Below, one piece after another: positions 13,105 through 23,588 of a DNA stretch of 64,000 bases. The notes beneath the pieces were generated by a model. It was given only the letters and a program-made list of their open reading frames with translations, had not been told where the DNA came from and did no database searches. Position 1 is the first letter of the stretch; each line of letters opens with the position of its first letter. The stretch is from the NCBI GenBank assembly GCA_026545765.1, contig CM048840.1:9000765-9064764 (forward strand), given 5' to 3'. The position numbers were made by a program, and so were the translations under genes. This DNA comes from Plantago major (lineage: Eukaryota; Streptophyta; Magnoliopsida; Lamiales; Plantaginaceae).

Positions 13105-13280
13105 CATACATGACAAATAATCCCAACAGCTACCAACTTCGTCAGGAATAGGGAAGCAAAGAGATATATAAGTATAGAGATCGATGGATGCGGCAACAGT
13201 GTGGATCCATGAACCACGAAATGTTCACCGACAAGTATGATTTTACCTGGCGCTCTTGCTCTCATCTCCACACCTGCACA
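13105..13280 (-). pseudogene. Mevalonate kinase first-exon fragment
   Basis: On minus from ATG 13265 the reading begins MRARAPGKIILVGEH and continues FVVHGST, matching the N-terminus of plant mevalonate kinase, a GHMP-family enzyme that phosphorylates mevalonate in cytosolic isoprenoid synthesis. After GST the homology moves to another frame (VAASIDLYTYISLCFP), showing a one-base loss near 13199-13201. The usual start M-E-V is read here as V-E-M. Homology ends at about 60 codons; no further exons (GHMP ATP loop, C-terminal motifs) were found within 3 kb downstream. Its 5' side abuts a TIR arm at 13307. This is a non-functional relic, either an insertion-destroyed gene or a captured exon. Confidence 0.75.
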
Positions 13281-13458
13281 CCACCACGAGAAGAGGCGAA
13301 GTCGAGAATAGGCCATTTGCCTCCCTATATTATTTTAATAGGCAATTTACCCCCTCATATTTTGTAGATAGGTGCAACGCGCCCTGATAGGTGCAATTTA
13401 CCCCTCGTATTTTGATAAGAAGTTAGGTGCTAATTAATGAATTTGATTTAAAATTATA

Positions 13459-13720
13459 CTCTCTCCGCCCCGATCTCAACTTCTCGTGTTGATTTTTTTT
13501 AGGTCAATCATTGCCAATTTAAATCTTGAATTACTCTTGAAGTACAAAGATAAATGGTGTAACACAATTATATGATGAAAATTAAAAAATAAATATTTTT
13601 TAAATAAAATTTTGTTAATTATTTAACCATTATCGTTTAAAATTAATTTGAGGTTAACTAAATTTGAAAATGATTGACGAAAAAATCAACACGAAAAGTT
13701 GAGATTGATACGGAATGGAT
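13459..13720. mobile_element. Stowaway-like MITE
   Basis: Terminal inverted repeats of about 40 bp: the left begins CTCTCTCCGCCCCGATC and contains CAACTTCTCGTGTTGATT; the right contains the complement and ends CGGAATGGAT. A TA dinucleotide precedes the left end (13457-13458) and TA occurs at the right edge. About 260 bp, no coding. CTCCGTYCC-type ends and TA targets fit Tc1/mariner-derived MITEs. Confidence 0.6.
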
Positions 13721-13898
13721 ATATTATAAATTAATCTCATAATAAAATTAGATGCTATAACCTGAATTAACAAACTATTTAAATTTACAAACGAAATGGG
13801 CAATTTAACCCCATGAATTAATGTAAAGGTGCAATTTAATCCCTTTGCCAAGGTTATTATTGACTTTTCACTAGGAAATCATATCCCCAATCTCGGGT

Positions 13899-15398
13899 TG
13901 TTGGTCCGTTACTGGGGGGGTTGAATAGTCTTTTAAAACTTTTGTCGATAAACACAGTTTCTCAGATATCTGTAAGGATATCTGATACTTAATTTCAGAT
14001 AGCGGAAGACTTTTTTGTGATAAGTGCACGTGCTCAGCATGATAGGTGTAAATACTTTGCAAGGTAAATAAAGCAATTAATAAATGCAGAAAGTAAATAA
14101 CACAAGTCTTTTTATAGTTGTATCTGAAGTGGCGTAATCCTTCAACTAATCCACTTCGGCCTTTCTCAGACCTAGAATCCACTAAGACAGATAATTGAAG
14201 TAACCTTACAAGTATCTTCTCTCGATTCCTAAATACACTAGGTTCCCAACCAAATGTTCTCCCTGAGTTATTCCCCAGCTTTCTCAGCCAAGTACTTCCT
14301 GTACTCAGAAAACCTTTTGAGCTATTCCTTAGTTTCCCAAACTAAGTACTTCCTATGCTCAGTAACCTTGGAGTTATTCCTTAGTTTCCCAAACTAAGTA
14401 CTTCATGTACTCCACGCCGATTAAGGTGTTAGTTAAGGTAGTTTGTCAGGTGAGCTTCTTTAATAACTTGTTCAGTTATGCAGATAGCTCTGAGATCAAG
14501 TATACTTAATACACTTTGCAATGTATGGTAACTTGTTCTTTACTGACCCAAGTCTATAATAAATGTTCAAGAGAATGAATCTCAGATATCAAATCTTAAT
14601 TCAACTCTTTCACAAATAACAATGATTGTTAAGGATCAGGACACTTAGAACTTTTGTGCTACTTAGAATCAAGAGCTTTGGTCGCAACAGAAAGCTTGAA
14701 GGTAAGTAGTATGCTTGAGAGAGCTTGTGAGAGTATTCAGTGTTCTTGGTGTAAGTTCTGTGTTCTAAGATGTGTTCTCAAGTAGTCTAAGTGTTGATAT
14801 TTATAGATGAATTTGAGTGCCGTTTGAATAGTATCCGTTAGGCTTAAATCAAATTCAAACTATTGATATCTGAGTATAGTACTGTAGTACGTTTGTCTTC
14901 TTTTTCAGAAGCTACCGCTTTTGTTCAGACATCTCTGTCCGTGCATTTAATGCATTGTACTATACTTTATCCTGTAGTGCCAACGGAACTATGCATTGTA
15001 TCAGAGATCCTTTACTATCAGAGTTCTCTGATGCTTTGCACGTCCTTTTCCTGAGATTATCACAACTCCATATACCACTTGTTGAAACAACTTGTTATAA
15101 TATATTTCTTTTCAGAAACATAGTTTATGTCCAAGGTATCTGAATGTAGATATCTGTGGGCACTTTCCTCTTCAAATCCGTTGAACTTTTCCTGCTGGAT
15201 GCTTTCTTCTTGGTCTGCTTAAGAGGAATAAAAAATTACATTCAGAGACCTAACATCCTATACAAGATTTGCTAGACTATCATACTTAGTGAGTTTCCTC
15301 TTTTACAGCGTTCAAGTGAACCAAGAGTACTAACCACCTTTCTGAGCTAAGATAAGTCATTAGGTTGCTGATCAAAATCTAAACAGATATTCCTAACA
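13899..15398 (-). mobile_element. Solo LTR, 1.5 kb
   Basis: Sequence bounded TG...CA (TGTTGGTCCG ... ATTCCTAACA) with a perfect 5-bp duplication CGGGT at 13894-13898 and 15399-15403. No internal region is present, so it is the product of LTR-LTR recombination. The LTR probably reads on minus (starting TGTTAGGAATATCTG). It holds internal direct repeats of a phrase with TTCCTTAGTTTCCCAAACTA around 14310-14410. Family probably copia-type, not certain. Confidence 0.85.
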
Positions 15399-15431
15399 CG
15401 GGTTAAATGCAAAATACCCCCTAAGTTATTG

Positions 15432-16499
15432 CACTACAAGAATTCTGTTGTAACGGGACGGAAAGGGGCGACGGATTTTATCCGTCGCCCCTGTAGCGAC
15501 GGATCGCTACTTGGGGCGACGGATTCTATCCGTCGCCCCGTTTGGCAACGGATAAAGGTTATCCGTCGCTCTGTAGCGACGGATAAAATTATCCGTCGCT
15601 ACAGAGCGTTGACCAAAAATTTAAAAAAAAAAAAAAATTTAGCGACGGATAGATTTATCCGTCGCTAAAAATAGCGACGGATAAATCTATCCGTCGCTAT
15701 GTAGCGACGGATAGATCTATCCGTCGCTACATAGCCGGAAAATTAAAAAAAAAAAAAGTTAGCGACGAATAGATCTAGATCTATCCGTCGCTAAAAGCCT
15801 AAAAAAAATATAATATATCTCCTCCACCACCTCCTTTCCTCCACTACTTCTCCTCTCCTCCTCCTCCCACCACCACCTTTCTCCTCCCACCACCACCATC
15901 CTCCACCACCATCTCCTCCCACCACCACCATCCTCCACCACCTTTCCCCTCCCACCACCACCATCCTCCACCACCACCATCTCCTCTACCACCTCCTTTC
16001 CTCCACCACCACCACCCTACCACCACCACCATCTCCTCCACCACCATCTCCACCACCACCACCTCTCTACTCCCACCACCACCGCACCACCACCCTGCCA
16101 CCACCACCATCTCCTCCACCACCACCACCACCCTGCCACCACCACCACCTTTCCACCTCCCACCACCACCGCACCACACCCACCGCACCACCACTGCCAC
16201 CACCGCACCACCACTGCCGGAATTAATCCGTATACGAATATAAAAATTCGTATACGGATTTTTTTTTTTTAAAAAAAAAAAATGGGGCGACGGATAGATC
16301 ACGGATAGATCTATCCGTCGCCCCATAATCAATTTTAAAAAAAAAATAAAAAATGGTCAATCCGTCGTCCAATCCGTCGCGAATTGGACGACGGATTATT
16401 ATCCGTCGCCACAGCTCCAGGGGGCGACGGATTTTCTATCCGTCGCCAGAGCTGGGGCGACGGATCTATCCGTCGCTACAGACCTGATTTTTTGTAGTG
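15432..16499. mobile_element. Non-autonomous CACTA (En/Spm) element
   Basis: Ends are CACTACAAGAA at 15432 and TTTTTTGTAGTG ending at 16499, flanked by the 3-bp duplication TTG (15429-15431, 16500-16502), all diagnostic of CACTA elements. Both subterminal regions are filled with direct and inverted copies of a GCGACGGATA motif, as expected for transposase-binding repeats. The centre (about 15826-16220) is a CCACCACCACCATCTCCTCC-type low-complexity tract. No transposase is encoded. Length 1,068 bp. Confidence 0.92.
15826..16220. repeat. CCACCA/CTCCTCC low-complexity tract
   Basis: About 400 bp almost free of G on plus, built from CCACCACCA and CTCCTCC triplets. It is a homopyrimidine-like strand with many A interruptions. 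Frames read from it (Gly/Val/Trp-rich on minus) are an artefact of the repeat. Confidence 0.85.
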
Positions 16500-17499
16500 T
16501 TGTAAATGTGTGCGAAACCCCCTTGAGTTAACAAATTAGTACCAATCCCCTGAGTTATTAAAAAATGTGCATGAAACCCCCGAAGTTAATAAATTAGTCC
16601 CTGAGTTATGAAAAATGTGCGCGAAACCCCCTGAGATATTAAAACATGTGCGTGGAACCCCTTAGCCTTTTTTTTTACTGCGTGCTCGTGTTAGGTGCGA
16701 CAATGGATGTTCTTTTAGGTTTTCTTACTCCAAATTAACGCGACTAGGTGGACTGGACATTCATAGTTTCAGTTTATTATCTTTTGCCCTCACTTTTTTC
16801 CGTTTACACTAATAATGAATTGGTATATGTTGTTGATATGTAATGACAATCTTAATTAGTGTTATCTATGGTTGTTATTTATATATTTCAGTGATATATA
16901 ACCAGTAGTGTGTGATCGATTTTTGTTGTTCATTTAACCAGGAAAAAAGTAGAGTTTTACTATTTTTAATAGCTCAAATTTAAGTCATTTTAATATTTTC
17001 GAAAATTTGAACTAACGAATCAAACTGCACACAATACGAATTCATCATGTATATTTAATACTCTATTTATGTAAAAGGGGTATTGCAATGACTTTATAAG
17101 AATTCCATGGGATTTTGCGCATATTTTTAATAACTATGGTCTCTTTTTTTTTTTTTTGCATTGATTTGGTGTAAGATAACATAAACAAACATCTATAGTC
17201 GCACCTAATGAGAGTGTACCTCATACACTTTAAAAATAAAGGGTGGGGGGGGGGGGGGGGGGGTTTGTGCCCATTTTTAATAACTCAAGGGGGTTGGTAC
17301 TAATTCGTTAACTCAGAGGGGTTTCGTGCACATTATTAATAACTCAGGGGGTGTTATGCATTTAACTCCCCCAATCTCATATAGAGCGCGTGTAATCCAA
17401 AATATTGGTCATGGGGGCATATTGCACCTAATTTGAAAATATGAGGGGTAAATTGCCTATTAAAATAATCCAGGGGTAAATGGCCTATTATGAAAAATA

Positions 17500-17806
17500 G
17501 AGGGGGTAAATGCCCAAAAACTCAAGTTAAACATAATTTGATAAATTGATTTAACTTCAGCATTTTTTTTTTGGCTGGCAACTATCTCAAAATAAACTAG
17601 ACACAAATGGAAGGATCAAAATCTATTTCCCATTATGTTCAGCCTATTCAGCAAATACGAAATTGTCGAATCACTGTTGTTTCTGAAGCTCTTATGCAAC
17701 GCACATCGAAACGACCCCATACGAGTCGTCGGCAAGCACATACACGTCCTTTTCTTCACGTTTACCTGGCTGCGCACGAACTGTTTGACATATTAGCTAA
17801 ACTAGT
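17500..17806. other. Short intergenic stretch before copia-1
   Basis: No recognised gene. A 17607-17849 frame runs into the LTR and has no family resemblance. The last five bases (CTAGT, 17802-17806) are the left target site copy of copia-1. Confidence 0.5.
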
Positions 17807-18760
17807 TGTAAGAGTTTTAGTCAACAATGAGGCTAGTCCATGTTTTTGAATCTAAACCAAAGGGGCCCCACATGTTGGAAATGACGTTTCCTTAAAACAT
17901 GAATAATCTATTATATTAGTAGATTGCACTTGAGAAAGAATTACTAAAATTCATTGAGAGGTGAAAGAGTAATTGAAACTCAAAGTGTGTTGGTTGATGC
18001 ATTAAATATGGAATGCCAAGAGTTGGAAATGGGAAGAATCCCACATGGCTAAAATTGAGAAAGAAGGAACTAGTTATAAGTCCAAAACTTGCTATTGGGT
18101 TTGGGCCCCAAGGGGCACCCATGGTTTTGGAAGGGGGGAGGAGCTAGATAGCTCCATCACTCGACCACACGCACGGAGCCGGGTCCGGGGTCCGTGGGTT
18201 CGCGGGTCGCGGTCTTGAGTAGATTATTATCTTTTTGGGCCAGAAACTTATTGTGTTTGGTTAAGCCCAAATATATAGTCTGAAACGAATCCCCACACTG
18301 AAGCGTGAAGCCCAACAGATGCGTCTGTTGGTTTGGGCGGGATTCAGCGGACGGATCTGTCCATTCGCTGAAAGGATGTAACTGAACTGTTCGAATTTTT
18401 CTTTCAGTAGGGACCTGTTCGTGAAAGGCTACATCTATTCAGACCGTAACTCTTCAATATTATAAATAGACCCCCAGAATTAGACTTATAACACACCGAA
18501 ATCCAAACCTTCTTTCTTCTCTACTTTCTCTCTAAAAAGCCTAAACTTTCTATACTGCCTAGTTTGACAAGTTAGCAATTCAGTGCTAGAATTCTAACTT
18601 ACTGCTGCTCTATCTTGGGAGACTGATCGCTAAGTAAACCGTAGGCACCAGGGCGGGGCGATCAAAGTCTTAAGGACCGAGGGCCAACCCTCAGCTCAGT
18701 AGACTTATACTCTCTGTTTTCGTATACCATATTCTATACACCCACTATCTACAACCAACA
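17807..18760 (+). repeat. 5' LTR of copia-1
   Basis: 954 bp, TGTAAGAG...CCAACA. A TATA box (TATAAATA, 18471-18478) lies about 290 bp before its end, so transcription probably starts near 18500. AAAGTCTTAAG at 18664-18674 is the reverse complement of the leader at 18762-18772. Confidence 0.9.
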
Positions 18761-18789
18761 ACTTAAGACTTTGAACCTGTGTATCGAAG

Positions 18790-21700
18790 ATGACTACCAA
18801 CGAAGTTGCTGTGTCTGCTGCTCGTGTGAACTCTGCTCCTGCTCACCATGGGGAGAAGCCAGAGAAGTTTGTGGGGACGAACTTCAAGTAGTGGAAACAG
18901 AAGATGATGTTCTACTTGACCACCATTGGTCTGGCGAGTTACCTCACTGTTGAAACTCCTGCCCCACCCACTCTGCAGGAAATTGATGAAAACGCTATGG
19001 CCACGGAGGAGGTGCATGCCGCACAAGAAGATAACAAGAAGAAGCAACTAGCCTATGACGCTTGGATCCACGCAGACTTTCTTTGTAGGAACTACATTCT
19101 GAATTGTCTCTCTGATGCTCTCTACACCGCCTTCTGCTCTGTCAGTACCACAAAGGAGTTGTGGGAAAAACTGGACAGGAAGTATTGCGCACAGGATGCT
19201 GGCGCAAAGAAGTTCATTGTGGGGAAGTTTCTGAACTTCAGAATGACTGACTCTAAGTCTGTGATGAGTCAAGTTCTGGAGTATCAAATGATTCTCCACG
19301 AATTGGAACATGAGGGCATGAAGCCTAATGAGTCATTCCTGGTTGCTTCACTGATTGAGAAACTGCCACCATCATGGAATGAGTTCATGAATTATCTCAA
19401 GTTGAAGACCAAGGAAATGGGGCTTGAAGAGTTGGTCATCAAGCTTCAGATTCAGGAAGACAACCGCAGGGCTTTGGTCAAAGGCAAGCAGCCCATGGAT
19501 GCGAAGGCTCACCTAGTGGATTCTAAGGGAAAGTCCAAGGGGAATTCCAACAAGAAGCGCAAGCGGCGTGATGGGGACGTGAAGTCTCAGGGGAATTCTG
19601 GGAATTCCGGGAATCCAGGAACGTCCAGGAAAATCAAGGGAAAGTGCTTCAATTGTGGGAAGCCTGGACATATGAAGGCAGACTACAACCAACTCAAGAA
19701 GGAAAAGGCCAATGTTGTTGAAGCAAAAGATGATCCTATGGTGGAGGATTTGGTCAATTCCTTTGCTGTTGTGGTCTTAGGGGCTAACCTGGTTGAGAAT
19801 CCAAGGCAATGGTGGATGGATACGGGTGCAACCCGACACATTTGTTCTGACAAGGGCGCCTTCTCCACCTACTCTCCGGTGACGGATAAAAAGTTGTTCA
19901 TGGGGAACGACGCTACCTCGGAAGTGAAGGGAGTTGGCAAAGTGGTTCTGAAGATGACTTTTGGGAAGGAGCTTGTATTGAACGAAGTGATGCACGTTCC
20001 GAATATCCGCAAGAATTTGGTGTCCGGGGCTTTTCTAGTTAAGGCAGGTTTCAAGATGACTTTCGAGTCTAGTCAGTTTGTAATGTTGAAGAATGGTCAG
20101 TTTGTAGGAAAGGGCTACATGTGTGATGGGCTCTTCAAAATTTCTGTAATGTCTGTTGTACGCTCCTTTGAGAGCAATGAAATAAATCATTTTACCTACT
20201 TGTATGAGTTCTCTAATTTATGGCACCATAGATTAGGGCATACAAACTACAATGCAATTCGAAAGTTAATCAGATTGAAACACTTGCCATCATTTGAAAT
20301 CAATCCTCAAAGTAAATGCGAGGTTTGTGTGGAGGCAAAATTAACTAAGACACCATTTCATTCAGTAAACAGAACCACTACTCCTCTAGAATTAATCCAC
20401 ATCGACTTGTGTGATTTAAAGTTTGTGCAAACTAGAGGAGGGAAAAAGTATTTTGTTACTTTTATTGACGATTGCACAAGATATTGTTATGTTTACTTGC
20501 TAAGAAGTAAGGATGAAACCTTAGAAACATTTAAACATTACAAGACTGAAGTTGAGAACCAACTTAATAATCGAATTAAGATAATTCGAAGTGATAGAGG
20601 TGGAGAATATGGAGCACCATTTAAAGAATATTGCTCTCAGTTTGGCATCATTCATCAAACTACCGCTCCTTACTCGCCTCAATCTAATGGTGTTGCTGAA
20701 CGCAAAAATCGCACTCTCAAGGAGATGATGAACGCACTATTACTAGATTCTGGGTTACCCCAGAACTTGTGGGGGGAGGCTATTCTCAAGGCCACTACTA
20801 TTCTTAACAGAATACCCCGGAAAAATAGTGACGTTATTCCATATGAATTATGGAAGGGTCACCAGCCATCATACAAATACTTGAAAGTGTGGGGGTGTTT
20901 GGCTAAGGTAGAAGTACCTAAGCCAAAGCAAGCCAAAATTGGAACCAAGCTGTAGATTGCATATTCATAGGATATGCGAATAACAGTAGCGCGTATCGCT
21001 TCTTAGTGCATAAGTCGCAGATACCGGATATCCATGAGGGTACAGTTATTGAGTCAAGGAATGCAGAATTCTTTGAAACGATCTTTCCTAGAAAGGAGAA
21101 GAAAGAGTTAATCACTCGCAAGAGAGATTATGAAACTGCTATAGGATCGAATGAAGAAATTCCTGAACCAATAATTGACAAGGAAATTCCTGAAGCGGAA
21201 ATTCCTAACAAGGAAATTCCTCAAGGAAATTCCTAACAAGGAAATTCATGAACCAAGAGGTTCAAGAGGGGAACCTGAAGCGGAAATTCCTAACAAGGAA
21301 ATTCCTAATGAGGAAATTCATGAACCAAGAGGTTCAAGAGGGGAACCTGAAGGTTCACATCAAGAGACTGTGGAGGTTCCTGATGTCGAACCTAGAAGAA
21401 GTAAAAGGGCAAGGACCGCGAAGGACTTTGGACCTGAGTTTTCTTCATGGTAGAAAACGAACCAAGGACAATCAAAGAGGCGATGTCCAATCCTGACGCT
21501 GCTCTTTGGAAGGAAGCCATTGAGAGCGAAATGGAATCCATACTGCAAAACCATACTTGGGAATTGGTTGATCTTTCTCCGGGAAATAAACCTCTGGGTT
21601 GCAAGTGGATACTCAAACGCAAGTATAAAGCAGATGGGACCATTGATAAATACAAGGCTCGTCTAGTAGTCAAGGGCTATAGACAGAAGGAGGGTTTTGA

Positions 21701-22986
21701 TTATTTCGACACATACTCACCTGTGTCAAGGTTAACCTCCATTAGAGTATTTATAGCCATTGCTGCGCTGCGTGGTCTTGAGATACATCAAATGGATGTT
21801 AAAACCGCTTTCCTAAACGGAGAGTTGGAAGAAGAAATCTACATGGAACAACCTGAAGGGTATGCGGTTCCAGGACAAGAGAAGAAGGTCTGTCGTCTTG
21901 TCAAGTAATTGTACGGACTTAAGCAAGCTCCTAAACAATGGCACGAAAAGTTTGACAACTTGTTGATGTCAAAGGGCTTTTCTATAAATGAATGTGATAA
22001 GTGTATCTATGTAAAAGGGAATGCTGAATCCTTTGTCATGATATGCTTATACGTAGATGACATGCTCATTACTGGAAGTAGTCTGGAATTGATCATGAAA
22101 TCCAAGCAAATGTTGAAACAACTTTTTGACATGAAAGACTTGGGTGTGGCGGATTTAATCTTAGGAATAAAGATCTCTAAGACATCCGAAGGTTTGGTGC
22201 TTTCATAATCTCATTACATTGAAGACATTCTAAAGAGATTTGGGGTCTTTGACTCTGCACCTGTGAAAACACCTATGAACAGGAGTCAATGTTTAGACAA
22301 ACATCATGGTGATCCAGTGGAACAAGTGCAATATGCCCGGATAATTGGCAGTCTAATGCACTCGTCCAGATATTGCATATGCAGTCAACAAGTTGGCTAG
22401 ATTCACGCGTAATCCAGGAAGTGACCACTGAAAAGCACTAAATCATCTATTGAGTTACTTAAAGTACACAATAGATTATGGATTACACTATGGAAGATAT
22501 CCAGCTGTATTGGAAGGATACAGTGATGCAAACTGGATATCTGATGGCACAAACACCAAGTCTACAAGTGGGTATTTGTTTACCATTGGTGGTGGGGCTG
22601 TTTCATGGAGATCCTCTAAACAAACTTGCATCGCCCGATCCACGATGGAGTCGGAATTCATAGCTTTAGACAAAGCTGGAGAGGAAGCAGAATGGCTTTG
22701 AGAATTTTTAGAGGACATCCCTTGTTGGGAGAAACCTATGCCTTCCGTGACAATACATTGTGAATGTATGTCAGCTCTAGGAAGGGCAGAAAGTAATATG
22801 TACAATGGCAAGTCTAGACATATACGTCGTAGGCACAAGACCATTAGGCAATTGATCTCTACGGGGGTTATCACTATTGATTACGTGAAATCAAAGGATA
22901 ACATTGCGGATCCGCTAACTAAAGCTATACCTAGAGATCAAGTTCTTTGCTTGTCTAGGGGAATGGGCTTAAGACCCACTCATTAA
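18790..22986 (+). pseudogene. copia-1 gag-pol polyprotein, broken
   Basis: Original ATG 18790. A TAG at 18889-18891 interrupts gag after 33 codons; the longest open stretch is 18904-20955. Order of parts: copia gag; zinc knuckle at 19645-19686 whose last ligand is Tyr (TAC 19684-19686) instead of Cys; protease DTG at 19819-19827; integrase HHCC start, then Asp (about 20402), Asp (SDRGGEY, about 20590) and Glu (GVAERKN, about 20698); after a frame change near 20948, the connector with a tandemly repeated EIPNKEIP region (21175-21330) that shifts frame again; RT from about 21447 with YVDDM at 22050; RNase H with YSDANW at about 22520. Further stops at 21906-21908 and 22206-22208 and a small deletion near 22358. 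The part from 22450 to the stop at 22984 holds most of RNase H. Confidence 0.9.
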
Positions 22987-23588
22987 AGGACTTTGCGGTG
23001 GCAACCCAATCATACTGACTGGAGATCCCAAGAATTTAGTTCAATGGGACAACTAAGCTGTAAAGGACTAGTACGTGCCTCGTGAAGTTTGGTACTTCGA
23101 GGTAAAAGCACTTAGGAGCTCTTGCTCCACTTGCGCCATTCCCGTGAAAGACATTAAGTGCTCCTGCAGAAATGGGAGGAGGATGAGTCACTGAACTCTT
23201 AATGACCTCTGAAGAGATTCTTAATCTCTTACGAGCGAAGCATTGGCAGGATGCTTCTAGAATGAGGTCACCTATTTAAGTGTGAAGTCTAGGCCGCTTC
23301 AAATGTAAACACTTAAGAATCCAAGTGAGTCCAAGGCCTTAATGGACGGACAAGGAACAAGGCAATAAAGGAGAATTATTGTGTTCATATCATTGTCTTG
23401 GTTTACACAAAACGCCGACCGGTTCAAGGCACCACGTCCACCGTGTGGCAAGTAAATCCGATGGTATGTTACTAGGGACGATTCAATGTCGTTGACAATC
23501 GATCCCGATGCAATATGATTTTCCGCTAGAAATTCTGGGCTAGAGCACCCGCAGTGCTGTGAGCATCAATCCTCTTTCATGTGGGGAT

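Larger units (their letters stand above)
13895..17369. mobile_element. Short Mutator-like TIR element interrupted by two insertions
   Basis: A 9-bp target duplication CCCAATCTC is present at 13886-13894 and 17370-17378. The element starts GGGTTAAATGC and its right end reads GCATTTAACTCC, with long TIRs built from ATGTGCRYGAAACCCC-like units. The left TIR is split: a solo LTR (13899-15398) sits four bases inside the end, and a CACTA element (15432-16499) sits further in. Without these and their target duplications the element is about 0.9 kb and non-coding. Long TIRs and a 9-bp duplication fit a non-autonomous Mutator-like element. The right TIR contains an uninterrupted run of 19 G (17245-17263). 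Confidence 0.75.
13307..17489. mobile_element. Possible outer element or repeat pair with inverted arms
   Basis: An arm at 13307-13398 (begins AATAGGCCATTT, then TAATAGGCAATTTACC) is repeated in inverse orientation at about 17405-17489. Copies of the unit (AGGGGGTAAATTGCC-like phrases) are themselves repeated within each arm and continue to 17515. If these arms are TIRs, the outer element is about 0.7 kb once the inner insertions are removed. No target duplication was found, and this repeat may instead simply be present on both sides. Confidence 0.4.

Noticed and set aside
15759-16332. Long minus-strand frames rich in Gly, Val and Trp
   Set aside because: They are translations of the CCACCA repeat inside the CACTA element; no domain, no gene context.
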